DNA of 64,000 bases from Bombyx mori (lineage: Eukaryota; Arthropoda; Insecta; Lepidoptera; Bombycidae): the NCBI RefSeq assembly GCF_030269925.1, contig NC_085116.1, forward strand, positions 7,254,001-7,318,000, read 5' to 3'. Positions 23,426-34,770 of this stretch are shown here, piece by piece. Made by a program: the position numbers and the translations under genes. The first letter of the stretch is position 1. Every line of letters begins with the position of its first letter. The notes beneath the pieces are model-generated. The model saw nothing but the letters and a program-made list of their open reading frames with translations, searched no databases and was not told the origin of the DNA.

Positions 23426-23841
23426 GCGATGAAAAAAAACCTAACCAGTGGAGTGCTACTTATCATCCTCCTTGCGTCGTGTTTCTCAGTGCTGAGGATC
23501 GTGACCTTTACGGGGCACTGCTGTTTAGACTACTTATCATAAAGATAAGTAAACACGCCACATTAAATGGACTCAAGTTAGAATTATCTCTTAGGTTAAA
23601 CAGGAGTTTTATTTTTAGTATTACCGATGTTACTTACAAATGTTTAAAGGTTACGTTTAGAAAATGTTTATTCTTGATGTCCGCAATATGTTCATTAAAT
23701 GACTGATGTGTGTCTCTCTGCCTTACCTACGAAAACCTGTAGTCACAATTATATAACAATAGTCCAATTTGCCGCGATCCTGCAGAGCTATACTCAGTTA
23801 CACTTGACATATCATAGGTTTCTTAAGCTCAGTTTTTTGAA
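23426..23841. other. No gene seen
   Basis: AT-rich spacer. Confidence 0.5.
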
Positions 23842-24056
23842 TCTATACTAATATTATAAAGAGGAAAGATTTGTTTGTTTGTTTGTTTCGAATAGGCTCC
23901 GAAACTACTGGACCTATTTGAAAAATTCTTTTTACATTAGAAGCCGACATTGTCCCTGATGAACACAGGCTACTTTTTTGATTATTTTTTTTATTTTTTT
24001 TTTTGGTTTCATGTGTGTTTTAATGTTTCCGAAGCGAAGCGAGGGCGGGTCGCTAG
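23842..24056 (+). mobile_element. Lep1-type non-autonomous Helitron
   Basis: The 215-bp element starts TCTATACTAATATTATAAAG and ends GAGGGCGGGTCGCTAG, with A before and T after. A 5' TC, a 3' CTAG and insertion between A and T are the Helitron hallmarks, and both ends match the Lep1 group of moth Helitrons as I remember it. The GTTTGTTTGTTTG run near the start is typical. There is no coding capacity. Confidence 0.88.
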
Positions 24057-26259
24057 TAGTCTATAAATCTAGTTTACAACAGTTTTAAACATACGGTATA
24101 CAGTCAAGAGAAAATAGAGTTTGTACTTCTGCACCTCTCTGCTTCTGTTTATGTTACGAAGTAATGAAATTGAGAATAGCAGTATACCCTACGTCCTGTG
24201 CCAAAAAAAAATTTTTTTAAAATATATTTTTTTAAATATATTTTTTCCTTTATTATTATTTTACTAAATTACGGAAGACTGTAAAACATTCGAAGTTTCG
24301 AATTACGAAATGACTTAACTACGTACGAGATTAAACTGTAAAACTGACTTTTTAACAGTTTTGTGTAGCTTTCGAAAATCTAAGATACCTACACAAATAC
24401 ACTATTGTCCTCGGTATTCTGATTTGTTTATTAAGAGAGAGAGAACTGAAATGGTGTTGTCACAGACGATTTTCATAACAAATCGTAATTCCTTATTGCA
24501 CATAAAACCATAATCAGCTTACATTGTCTTACCCAAGTCTGTGTTTAGAATATTAAAAGAAAACCAACACAAAAGATGTAACATGTAACAATATCTTATA
24601 TGTACTTCAATCATTACGGAACATCACGTATTTTTCATCATTAAATGCTTCCTTCTTGGCAGTGAACCACGGTAATAACTTCGACGGAAATGCCATTAAC
24701 AATGAAAATTATCATTATAAATAAAACTGCTAATGAATGAAAATCGTAAACTCGTTGAGTTCATATCATTTTTTCATATCATTCAGATATCGTTCATATT
24801 ATTAGATAGAAAGAAAACATAGTGGACAAGTTCTGTCATCTTCGTCAACTGATCAACGAAAACTCACGATTCAACTACTTCCTGCTTGAAAAAAATGTAC
24901 TGCACCGCTGATTCACGGATACATTAAAAACGATGGTGATTAAGCTACGTGGGCCAGTGGGTTTTCATCAAAGTTGATACGCTGAAAATGAATCACTTAT
25001 TATTCGGTTCAACTTCAAAATTCAAGCTTACAATTAAAAACCTAACTATCTTCGCTATTTATGTTATCAGAAGTACGTATCAAGTATTCTTGTTCTATTA
25101 AGATTTTGAAATATTAAGTGACGTTTCCCAAGCTGAAAAGGCAGTTATGTGGAATTTTAACACTAGCGACTGCGATACGCAAAATTAGTTTATTACTTTG
25201 ATCAATATATTATTATGTAGATAGGAATGGTTGTATTTGATGTATTTACCAGATGCTGTGTTGATTGCGTAATGAGTTATTGTTGCGTATGCGGGCAATT
25301 GGTTTGCAAGCTCGTCACGTTTCTTTGCGTCGGAAAATGATCAACCCTAGATGTGCACGTAACGCAGGCCAAAGGAATGACGTTAATTCGTACTCTAAGA
25401 GAATTACAATATGTCGATTAATTATCATTTACATATATTTATTGAGTACGAGTGATTTATATCTCAGGTTAAGTTAAATGTGTAACAGAACCAAATCTGA
25501 AATGTTATTTACAAATAAAAAAATACTTGTAGGCGAACTGATAGGATCTTATGAGTATGTACATTCATTTAAATGTTTTTCATAATTTTCGCCATTGAAA
25601 TGAGTTCGTGGTATGACCTTTTTTGTTTTTAAATTTCACGGAAAACCCCTTACTAAAGTATTATGCGTTGCATGTCTAATGAAATATTACCAAATGTAAT
25701 TTGGTTGGAATTTTTGTTTTTTCTTTGATATCTTATTCGAATAAAAGGGGTCTCATTAAGAAAATATATATCAGTACTTTTACTGTTACTGTGTATATTA
25801 CAGTACTGTTATTGTAAATTTACATTTTCTCTAATTTAATTTCAATATTAAAATGCTCAAATTTTTATTTTAACTATTAATTTGTTATGAAATAATATTT
25901 AAATGTCCCTTGTCGTTATTTATGATTTTTTTTTGTGAAAGTTTCTAGACAGAACACTCAAGATTGAGGACTAGTAATTAGCATCAAGCGTCAATGGATG
26001 TGTTGGTTTAAAATTTAGAGAACGATGAACAAGATCGTTAATTCTTGCAAATTAATCTTCTTCTATCTTACCGTACTTTCGAACTAATCTTTCGAATCCA
26101 AATTATATGTTTTTGTTTTTTCTATAAAATTTACTACCTTAAAAATCGAACCATATTTTTAGTAAACATTTTAAAAGTACTAAAATGCAGGTAACATAGT
26201 AACAAAACATATACATTTGAAATATTACGAAAGAAAATCACAAATTAACATGATTTAAT
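24057..26259. other. No gene seen
   Basis: More than 2 kb of AT-rich DNA with no named repeat. Small perfect A/T runs near 24205-24245 are low complexity. The frame at 25265-25477 is not recognisable. Confidence 0.5.
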
Positions 26260-26350
26260 GTTTATTTATTTATTACACTTAATCTAAAATTTACATTGGC
26301 GGACTTAATGCCTAAGGCATTCTCTACCAGTCAACCAAAGGTAGTGCAGA
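26260..26350 (-). repeat. LINE-like interspersed repeat, copy 1
   Basis: TTTACATTGGCGGACTTAAT, GGCATTCTCTACCAGTCAAC and a TTTATTTATTTATT lead form a block recurring in decayed form at 57740-57850. I recognise it as a common moth repeat, probably a LINE 3' end on the minus strand; the clade is uncertain. Confidence 0.5.
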
Positions 26351-27209
26351 GTGAATAGTGGTAGGTGCAATGAAATTTATATTAATGTTAATCGAATAAT
26401 CAAATTACTATCGAATAAATCAAGTTTCGACCACAACCGATATTAGTAGTTTTATAATCATAATATGGTTTTCTTAATAGTTCTAATAGCTGCGTTCGTG
26501 TTCTTTTCATTTCGTTCGTTTCAATTTAAAGCTTTATTTTCTACAAACGAAATCTTAACATATCGTTGATATCGTTGATCCTTAGTTCAGATTAGATTTT
26601 TTATTTATTTTATTCAAATTATTTAGGAATTTACAATACCTTTAAATTCACGATATTTTTTTGCTATTAAAAATACGTTTACATAATAAAGGCAAATTGA
26701 ATAGCAAAGATGTCTAAAGATTACGATGTATACATACATATTTTATACATATGAAATCTTAAATTTTTCTGGAAAGCGTTTATTAATTTGCAGTGCAATA
26801 AATTTGTTTTTCGTCATCATTTCTTTTCACTAAACGTAACCACTACATTACAAGGAACAATTGTTCTAAATGAATTTATATTGTAACGTAATTTGAAATA
26901 AAGATACTTTGTTTAGGCATAGATAATAAAAATTATAGGAAACTAATAAATAATGAATGAACGAACTCATCGAACATAATTAAAATGTATTAGAGGTAAA
27001 TGTCCGATTTTTAACATTCCAGCATATACATACTAGTAGCTTAGGACGTGCACTACTGGGGTCGTTGACGTCAATCCAACACCACGCATGCATAAATGTA
27101 TTAATGATATTGATATGCATACGAGTTGCTAAATAAAGGCAGGAGAGATGCTGTGGTAGGTAATAGGACATATAACATAATCTACGGCTATCCTCAAGTA
27201 GCCTATATC
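26351..27209. other. No gene seen
   Basis: AT-rich spacer with one TGACGTCA site at 27066-27073. Confidence 0.5.
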
Positions 27210-27594
27210 TTTTTTTTATTTTTATTGCTTAGATGGTTGGACGACTACCCACCTTGAGATATAAGTTCTAAGGTCTCACGTATAGTTACAACGGCTGCCC
27301 CACCCTTCAAACCGAAACGCATTACTGCTTCATGGTAGAAATAGGCAGGATGGTGGTACCCACCCGCGCGGACTCACAAGAGGTCCTACCACCAGTAATT
27401 ACGCAAATTATAATTTTGCGGGTTTCATTTTTATTACACGATGTTTGTTATTCCATCACCGTGGAAATCAATCGTGAACATTTGTTGAGTACGTATTTCA
27501 TTAGAAAAATTGGTACCCGCCTCAGATTCGAACACCGGTGCATCGCTCAATACAAATGCATCGGACGTCTTATCCGTTAGGCCACGACGACTTC
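27210..27594 (-). repeat. Bm1 SINE with tRNA-like head and internal deletion
   Basis: Both ends are present: the T run at 27210-27218 and the tRNA-like head up to 27594, with box-B-like GATTCGAACACCG in minus orientation. About 80 bp between the GGACGA block and the ACCCACCTTGAG block is missing (junction near 27245). Confidence 0.92.
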
Positions 27595-28689
27595 AATCTA
27601 CTACTAAATACGTTTTATTTTGTTCGGAGTCCAACTGTAACTCCTTAAGAGATACAGAAATAAATCCGAAAAAAATCGATTTATTTTTTAAATTAAGGTG
27701 GTAATAAGGATTGTGTATTAATTTTGTAACTTACTTCAAAAAAGACGGAGTTTATAAATTCGATTGTATATTGATGTGTGCTACCTCAAATCAGTTATAT
27801 AGGTTGTGATTTTTATGAATCTATATTATTTTTAGTAGAATGCTGGTATTTCTCATGTAGTCCTATTAAATTTTTATCAAGATCTTTCTGTTTAGTTAAA
27901 ATTTTATATTATTTTGATTATTTTTTCATTTCTTGGTTCGTTTTTCCAATCGCGACCAACGATTGGTGCTTGGACTTCGGCATTGGGTGTTAAACTTTGG
28001 ATGTTTGGAACAAGCCGTAATAACGAGCTTTACCATAACAAGGTTCTGTTGTTTGTCGATGATACCATTTACAGTCAGTTACAATAGACTACATTGACGT
28101 CACAAAATGTTGACCGATATTTTTTATAACAGATTAACATATCTGGTTACATCCGCTAACAATGACTTCGAATTGAAATACATAAATACATATTAATATG
28201 TATATCGTTACCGCGTCATTAATGAGTTCATCAATAATTACATATTTAAATTTTGTACAATATACAGTATGTAAATAATAATATGTAGTAATTCTAGTTT
28301 AATACAAGCTATTTTTTTTTTATTACTTTAACTACTTTGAATAGTGTTTATTTTAGTGAAGATTATTTAATAACAATAATATCTTCAGCGATAGTAAATA
28401 TCACTAGTGGTCCCGCAGTAGTCGAAATTCGACTATAATTAATTGGAATTGTAAGTTTGTACACTATTATGATTGTATTTTATACTTCTATAATCACAAA
28501 TTTCGCCAAGACTACACTGTAAAAAATATTAACAAAGACAAACAATATATTTTAATCTATTCTCAATTTGACAACAGAGGTCAAGAATAAAACTTTGGGA
28601 ATAAATAGTATGCATGCGTGTGTGCGTCAAATACATGGTATGTAGTGTGTGTAATGTTTTCTTTATTGATTTAATGTATCTTTTATGTA
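27595..28689. other. No gene seen
   Basis: AT-rich DNA. One TGACGTCA site lies at 28095-28102. Confidence 0.5.
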
Positions 28690-28825
28690 TTATTTTATAA
28701 AAATATTAGCATTATGCACTTCTTCTCTATATTCTCTATAAGTGTGGAAAATTTCATACTCCTCCGTCCGCGCAATTTTCTTAAAAAGGGATACAAAGTT
28801 TTTGCTTCACGTATTAATATATAGA
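28690..28825 (-). mobile_element. Helitron-like fragment
   Basis: On the minus strand it starts A|TCTATATATTAATACGTGAA and continues through the CGCGGACGGAGGAGTATGAA block, a common non-autonomous moth Helitron-like repeat. The CTAG end is missing, so the class is tentative. Confidence 0.45.
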
Positions 28826-29034
28826 TAACTATAATATCAATTTGAATAAAACAGAATGTCAAAATTTACTCAATCCATAATCCTTCATGTTTCCATGTAA
28901 GTCTAATATAAAATTTCAAAATACGCTCAGTATTTAACTATGTATTTACTTTTGATTTGTATTTTCGTCTTCACGCTTTCAGAAAAGTCTCTAAAACATT
29001 TATGTAAAAAGGGTCTCATCCATCTCAAGCGCAG

Positions 29035-29250
29035 GTAGCACGCCGCGTGGTCTCTCCCCCTCAGGTCGCCCCGTAAGCTTCACCGTGGGGGAGATCGCCT
29101 CTTACAGGGGAGGAATTGGTCGGCCCTGCATGTGTAATAAGTGGTATGACTGAATAGTGTGTGTGAATATCAAAACAACGGCTGGATCTAGCTGCATAGC
29201 GGCATATCGTCTCTTCTCGTAGGTGTCGTAAAAGGCCTTTAAGGGATTCA
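29035..29250. repeat. Unclassified GC-richer LINE-like repeat
   Basis: The block around CATATCGTCTCTTCTCGTAG and GGTGTCGTAAAAGGC has the look of a dispersed LINE remnant. No frame or end is clear. Confidence 0.35.
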
Positions 29251-29850
29251 TCGTACACTACAGTTTACTAGTTGTAGGGTTTCAAGTAAGCTCGAATAGG
29301 TACGTATCATCTTCCTGCTTAGTACCTGTCATTCGTTCTGGATACGAAGCAGAAATACATTCCAATGTGAAAGGTAGGATAGCCACTTTATTGGCCACTT
29401 ATTTAGCCAATCCAGACTTCCGGTCCGGAATTAACCGGTATTAATTATGTGATATCTATGGCCTCAAGTATCCACTTTAGACCAACTGTTTCACCTATCT
29501 ATGGCATATTAAATATTAAAAAAGAAACAAATCATAGAATTATTATTATTGAAATAAATAAATTTTATTCGTGTCGTGCGTTTTCCGTGTAAATCAATTT
29601 CCATGATATTCTTTTAGAAATGAAAGTTTGTATATTTTACCTTACGTAACTAACATTACAAATCTATTGTTCAAATAAAGATATATGAGATATCGACTCT
29701 TGTCACAACAGATATTTAAAATTCATGACTACATACATAATAATAGCATTTGTACCACAACACACATTTATTGTTAATAAATCAAAAAAAATTATTTTCA
29801 CAGACATTTTACGTTCGTGTACTTATTCGAATGTACTGAAATTCATAAGT
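29251..29850. other. No gene seen
   Basis: AT-rich spacer up to the Jockey target site. Confidence 0.5.
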
Positions 29851-29860
29851 GCATGATAAC
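29851..29860. repeat. Target site duplication of the 29.9 kb Jockey, 3' side
   Basis: GCATGATAAC here is identical to 31089-31098 on the other side of the element. Confidence 0.92.
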
Positions 29861-31088
29861 TTTTTTTTTTTTTTTGTTCCTACCTAAGCTGATAGCCCTA
29901 GCGGCTATGTCAGCGTAACCCTAACTTTAGTAGGTGAGCTCACGGGGCTCAAACCTGACGATGTTGCTAACACGAACCCTAGCAAGAGTCGTGCTTCGCA
30001 GAATCTACCACCGGATCGGAAACGCGACCCACTGAGAAGATCCGGCGAGAAACTCAGTGGGCTGTGTCTGAGAGTTAATTTACTCGTCGAGCCCTTCGTC
30101 GCAAGCGACGGGTTCGACGAGAACGGTGACCGGTGCTTGAAGTACCTAAAAGCACCGTTAGTGGATCGGGAGGATCCGAGATGACGTGTTTTGGGCGACG
30201 TCGACTGCTTTCCATTCTGTCCGCAGGATCGGGAATGTAGTTACCGGCGGCCACGATGAGAGGGTTCTCATGTCGTGCCGCTTTATCGAAGTGGCGCATG
30301 GACTGCAGATACTTACTGATGGACTCTAAGTCCAGGTCGTCATGGAGGTCGACATTCCTGACGAACCACGGGGCTCCGACGGCTATCCTGCAAAAACGGG
30401 ATTGAATGATTTGAAAGGATTTTAAGTGTATGCGGGCCGCGTGAGCGAACACTACACTTGCATAGGTCATGACGGGGCGTATGCAAGTTTTGTAGAGTGT
30501 CACCTTATTTCTAAGGGACATTTTACTTCGCCTACATATCATCGGGTAGAGACGTCCTAGAATGAAGGCGGCACGGTCGCGTACCGTCTTGATGTGGGGG
30601 CGGAATGTCATCCTACTGTCGAGGGTGACTCCTAAATATTTGACCTTCGGGGCCCACGGTATGGGCTGGTCGAACATCGTGATTGGGCGAACGGCGGGGG
30701 CGGGGGTGTTGACGCGCCTAGTCGGGAGAGGGATGCTCAGCGTGGTGTTCGGTGGGCGACCCCTTTTGAAGAGCACCGCTGTGCTTTTCGTGGGGTTAAT
30801 GTCGATGCGCCACTTCCGGAACCACTGTCCCATGGTGGTAGCTGCGGTCTGAAGTCGTCGATGAAGCAACGCCTTCTTCCTACACGAGTAGTAGATGGCG
30901 GTGTCATCGGCGAAGAGCGCCAGATGGGTCTCCGGAGACCGGGGTATATCATTGATATACAAACTGAATAGTAACGGGGAGAGGGCGGAGCCTTGCGGGA
31001 CTCCGGCTGTGACGTGACGGGGCCGGGAACGCGTTCCCTCGACTCGATATCGGAACGAACGGTTCGACAAGTAGTCTCGTATGATGAG
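29861..31088 (-). mobile_element. Jockey-clade non-LTR retrotransposon, 5' truncated
   Basis: A 1,228-bp insertion in minus orientation. It has a poly(A) tail (T run 29861-29875), a 3' UTR with the stem CCCACTGAG / CTCAGTGGG (30028-30036 and 30053-30061), and an open reverse transcriptase C-terminal frame up to the truncation point. A perfect 10-bp target duplication flanks it. Truncation, tail and duplication are the marks of target-primed reverse transcription. It landed at the 5' edge of a truncated Bm1 (31099 on). Confidence 0.95.
30075..31088 (-). CDS. Jockey reverse transcriptase, C-terminal part
   Basis: The open frame has no start of its own because the element is truncated; it is open from 31088, the first Met is at 31070, and 331 residues follow. 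Numbering from that Met, RT motif B is GVPQGSALSPL (23-33), the catalytic motif C is FADD (53-56, the F-A-D-D form of YXDD), the next palm region is FRKWRIDINPTKS (84-96), and the thumb contains KYLGVTLD (144-151). The last 30 residues are rich in arginine and end RRARRVN. Motif A, the finger motifs, the endonuclease and ORF1 are lost. In a complete element this enzyme copies the RNA at a nicked target. The frame has no stop or shift, which fits a recent insertion, but this copy cannot move by itself and is probably not expressed as a gene. Confidence 0.9.
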   Translation of the reverse strand, partial: LIIRDYLSNRSFRYRVEGTRSRPRHVTAGVPQGSALSPLLFSLYINDIPRSPETHLALFADDTAIYYSCRKKALLHRRLQTAATTMGQWFRKWRIDINPTKSTAVLFKRGRPPNTTLSIPLPTRRVNTPAPAVRPITMFDQPIPWAPKVKYLGVTLDSRMTFRPHIKTVRDRAAFILGRLYPMICRRSKMSLRNKVTLYKTCIRPVMTYASVVFAHAARIHLKSFQIIQSRFCRIAVGAPWFVRNVDLHDDLDLESISKYLQSMRHFDKAARHENPLIVAAGNYIPDPADRMESSRRRPKHVISDPPDPLTVLLGTSSTGHRSRRTRRLRRRARRVN

Positions 31089-31098
31089 GCATGATAAC
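31089..31098. repeat. Target site duplication of the 29.9 kb Jockey, 5' side
   Basis: GCATGATAAC, identical to 29851-29860. Confidence 0.92.
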
Positions 31099-31200
31099 GC
31101 CGCAAAATTATAATTTATGTAATTACTGGTGGTAGGACGTCTTGTGAGTCCGCACGGGTAGGTACCATCACCCTTCCTATTTCCGCCGTGAAGCAGCGCG
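31099..31200 (+). repeat. Bm1 SINE fragment beside the Jockey insertion
   Basis: It starts at the hairpin region (GCCGCAAAATTATAATTT) and runs to GCCGTGAAGCAG, then decays; faint 3' parts (CAGGTGGGTCGTGGTTAC) extend to about 31245. Confidence 0.82.
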
Positions 31201-31245
31201 CTTCGAAAAAAACGCTAATCAGGTGGGTCGTGGTTACGTAGTTAC

Positions 31246-31611
31246 CCTTGAAGAAAAAATAATCTCAAATTGTTTTTTTTAAAATTGTATATGAGAATAA
31301 TGTTGAATAAGAGAAGTGGAGTTCACTGACTGACAATATGTTAACTCTAGGCCTGTTCACGAACGCCTTTAATAAGTTATGTGATCTTTGATAAGATATC
31401 TCTACGTCTTTTTTTTAATTTGTTTTCCGTCTGGCACGTCAATGTAATGTTAATTATCATAATTACATTACAAACATTCACATTATTTAAAAAATAACTG
31501 TGATTGTTTCGTTAAAAAGAAAATAAAAAATAGAGTAGAGTTCATTTCGTTTGTAAGCACCCGCACTATTACAAATCGAAGTTTAAATTTTGATACTTTT
31601 ATATAAACGCA
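31246..31611. other. No gene seen
   Basis: AT-rich spacer. Confidence 0.5.
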
Positions 31612-31856
31612 TTTCTTTTATATTGCTTAGATGGGTGGACGAGCTCACAGCCCACCTGGTGTTAAGTGGTTACTGGAGCCCATAGACATCTATAACGTAA
31701 ATGCGCCACCCACCTTGAGACATAAGTTCTAAGGTCACAGTATAGTTACAACGGCTGCCCCGTCCTTCAAACCGAAATGCATTACTGCTACACGGCAGAA
31801 ATAGGCAGGGCGGTGGTACCTACCCGCGCGGACTCACAAGAGGTCCTACCACCAGT
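31612..31856 (-). repeat. Bm1 SINE, short form
   Basis: Minus-strand copy from the tail to CCTACCACCAGT, where homology stops. Well conserved, no tRNA-like head. Confidence 0.92.
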
Positions 31857-32100
31857 CGCTCTGCTCGAGCAAAATGCAAAAAATATGTATTCGGTTACTA
31901 TAGTAAATTATAAAATGCAGCTTGGAAAATTTAATCCAGTTGACCCGTAAATGGTGCTCGATAAGATATGTAACTGCGCATTTCATAGATACGCTTCTAT
32001 AATAGAATTCTGCGAATGAAATGCATCAATGAAAAGTGTTTGTGAACTAGTTTAGAATATAAATCAAGCTGAGCAGCTTGAATTATGTAACTAGCTATGT

Positions 32101-32333
32101 TTTTTTTTTTGTTACTTTTATGGGTGGACGAGCTCACAGCCCACCTGGTGTTAAGTGGTTACTGGAGCCCATAGACAGCTACAACGTAAATGCGCCACTC
32201 TCCTTGAGACATAAGTTCTAAGGTCTCAGTACAGTTACAACGGCTGCTCTGCCCTTCAAACCGAAATGCATTACTGCTTCACGGCAGAAATAGCGCCTAC
32301 CTGCGCGGACTCACAAGAGGTCCTACCACCAGT
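32101..32333 (-). repeat. Bm1 SINE, short form
   Basis: T run 32101-32111, then the body up to CCTACCACCAGT at the same boundary as the previous copy. About 15 bp is deleted near 32293. Confidence 0.92.
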
Positions 32334-32459
32334 GAATATGTCCCACCACAGTTGTCGTTTAGTAATATTGATGATAAAATTCAGTATACAATCCAATCAC
32401 ACCATTCATGTTTGCATACAAAAAGTTTTTGCTTTCTACAAAGGCGTTTTATATATCTA

Positions 32460-32680
32460 CTAGCGACCCGCCCTCGCTTCGCTTCGGAAACTGTAATTTA
32501 TTATTGATTTCTCCACTATTAAATGGATGTTATTATACATATAAACCTTCCTCTTTAATCACTCTATCTATTAAAAAAACCGCATCAAAATCCGTTACGT
32601 AGTTTTAAAGATTTAAGCATACATAGATACATAGGGATATAGGGACAGAGAAAGCGACTTTGTTTTATACTATGTAGTGA
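32460..32680 (-). mobile_element. Lep1-like non-autonomous Helitron
   Basis: Reading the minus strand, the element starts TCACTACATAGTATAAAAC and ends GCGAGGGCGGGTCGCTAG (CTAG = 32460-32463) before a T. The 3' end matches the Helitron at 23842-24056, but the 5' part differs (ATCCGTTACGTAG-type block), so this is a related subfamily. The base 5' of TC is T rather than A. Confidence 0.82.
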
Positions 32681-32989
32681 AGTTGGGCGCCTTACCCGAT
32701 ACCGCACAAAGGCTTTTTCTATAGATGTTTGGACCGTACCAAGTGAATACGCAGCCTTAGCATGGTATATAACATGTGCTTAATACCCTTGTCTTAAGTT
32801 ATGTGCATCCAGGTTTTCTCTAAGGCTTTTTATTCGCCTGCTACGTGGTAATGTTTCATGATGCATCAATTTACTATAAACACACACAATTAGCTTAATT
32901 ACTTGGACACACGCGGTAATTTTTTGTGTATCGTTATTTTTATGAAAAAATAATAAAATGCTATATTTATTGCATTTCTTTATTATTAT
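32681..32989. other. No gene seen
   Basis: AT-rich spacer. Confidence 0.5.
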
Positions 32990-33235
32990 TATTTTTTATT
33001 GCCCTTGTAGGCAGACGAGCATACGGCCCACCTGATGGTGAGTGGTTACCGTCGCCCATGGACTTCAGCAATGCCAGGGGCAGAGCCAAGCCGCTGCCTA
33101 CCGCTTAATACTCTCCACAAGCCTCTTTTAAAGAAGGACATGTCATAGCGCTCAGGAAACACCGTGGAGGGCAGCTCATTCCATAGCCGGATGGTACGTG
33201 GCAAACGTGGTACGTTATTAGGTTGAATTACAAAA
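32990..33235 (-). mobile_element. Bm1-related LINE, best copy of the 3' end
   Basis: On the minus strand an open frame encodes RTIRLWNELPSTVFPERY, continues through MSFFKRGLWRVLSGRQRLG and ends GIAEVHGRR plus a stop near 33050. The WNxLPxxVFPxxY / FK pattern is the usual C-terminal end of many LINE reverse transcriptases. A short 3' UTR and an A tail follow (T run near 32991-32997). The final 68 bp (32996-33063) align gap-free to the Bm1 3' end. The rest of the element is missing. The clade is not settled from this piece. Confidence 0.85.
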
Positions 33236-33402
33236 AAGGTATTTTCTTTATCTTTTCCGCATTTATGGCATAATCATTTTAAATACAGCGAAATCGTAGT
33301 TTGGCTCTATGATTTCCAGTTTTACCAAGACAGGTGAGCGAGCAAAGGCTCGGCCAGGAGGGGTGGTATTTGCTAACAGCTGCCCGAGCCCGTCCAAAGT
33401 GG

Positions 33403-33648
33403 ACCTGGTGATAGGACCCTTGTGAGTCTGCGCGGGTAGGTACCACTGCCCTGCCTATTTCTGCCGTGAAGCCGTAATGCGTTTCGGTTTGAAGGGTGGG
33501 GCAGCCGCTGTAACTATACTTGAGACCTTAGAGCTTATATCTCAATGTGGGTGGTGTATTTACGTTGTAGATGTCTATGGGCTCCAGTAACCACTTAACA
33601 CCAGGTGGGCTGTGAGCTCGTCCACCCATCTAAGCAAGAAAAAAAAAG
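33403..33648 (+). repeat. Bm1 SINE, short form
   Basis: Starts at CCTGGTGATAGGACCC, the same boundary as the other short copies, and ends CCACCCATCTAAGCAAGAAAA. Confidence 0.9.
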
Positions 33649-33649
33649 A

Positions 33650-33905
33650 CCTAACAACTCAAGAGCAACTGCTTCGCGAATGAATCTACTAACGGATCGG
33701 AATAGCGACCCGCTGAGAAAATCCGGCAAGAAACTCAGCGGGCTGATGCATGGGTTAAGTTGCACGTTGAACTTTTTGCCGAGTTCGACGAGTACGGTTA
33801 CCGGGTTTCCTAAGCCTGCTCCTAGTGTTAGAGGTGAATGCGTCTAATGCAAGAGTTATTGGATCTGATGGATCCGTAAGGATGTGATGATCCAAGTACG
33901 TGGTA
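33650..33905 (-). mobile_element. Jockey-type LINE tail, divergent subfamily
   Basis: GAATCTACTAACGGATCGG, the stem CCCGCTGAG (33709-33717) with CTCAGCGGG (33734-33742), and a decayed C-terminal end match the Jockey tails on the minus strand. An A-T pair of the stem has become G-C on both sides. It abuts the A tail of the preceding Bm1. Confidence 0.75.
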
Positions 33906-34544
33906 GATAGCAGAGTATTCGAAGTTCAAATATTTAATGATAAATAAACTTTTGAAACGTGCCTCACCCATTCAAACTTATCTATAACTTGGTACCTAAT
34001 TGTGGTTAATCTATTTTTTATCTATAGATAATTAATAAGTCGAAATATCCCAAAGGTATATCTTAATGAAGTATGTCATGGTCAAGCGCCGACGCGACGG
34101 GGCGCTACCCACGTAACTGATAAAGGGTCGCGGCCCGTCTACCAACCCGTCTGTCACAGTCGTCACACGCAATCCTCACACGATCATAACAATATTTAAC
34201 CTGCGGGTCACTAATGTTTCGTAACGGGAAGTCTTGTGAAAATGTCGATAAGCTAATAGTGTGCACCGATAACACGTTGTTTGCATGGCACGCTTGTATT
34301 TCTTAATTATGTATTAATTATTTTTATAATTTCATTGGCATTCGTCTCATTGGTCTAATAATAATTAGTGATTTTGTGATGGGTAGTGCGAAGCCTAATC
34401 GGAGAGTTTGACTGGTTCATTGTGGAAGTTTTTCGTAGGCCGGCACATTTTAGGCGGGTATATTCTAATAACTATGCGAAAGTGTTAATTGTCCGGGGAT
34501 TGTATCACTGCATTATCGAATGGCTTCGACTACGGCGGCCATCT
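33906..34544. other. No gene seen; small GC-rich patch
   Basis: A GC-rich patch at about 34085-34190 (GACGCGACGGGGCGC, GGTCGCGGCCCGTC) has no clear frame or repeat identity. The rest is AT-rich. Confidence 0.45.
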
Positions 34545-34657
34545 TAGTACATTCAATAAGTAGTGAACGTGGCTTGGCTTTGTGGTGCCTGTGAGCAACA
34601 GTGACTGCTTATCATCAGCTGGACCGTATGCTCGTCTGTTTACAAAGGCAAAAAAAC
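34545..34657 (+). mobile_element. 3' end of the Bm1-related LINE, degenerate
   Basis: TGGCTTGGCTTTG, CAGTGACTGCTTATCATCAG and CCGTATGCTCGTCTG precede an A tail, as in the family at 32990-33235. Confidence 0.65.
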
Positions 34658-34770
34658 AGTTATTAAGCAACGGACGCTAAATTTTAAATCGCATAAGTAA
34701 TTCTGTTAAAAACTTAAAATTCATCGACCTCGTGTTTTTACCTGAAACACGTATTATATGGGATAACTGT

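Noticed and set aside
30562..31105. Frames of 96 and 122 codons on the plus strand and in another minus-strand frame
   Set aside because: Shadows of the GC-rich Jockey reverse transcriptase frame.
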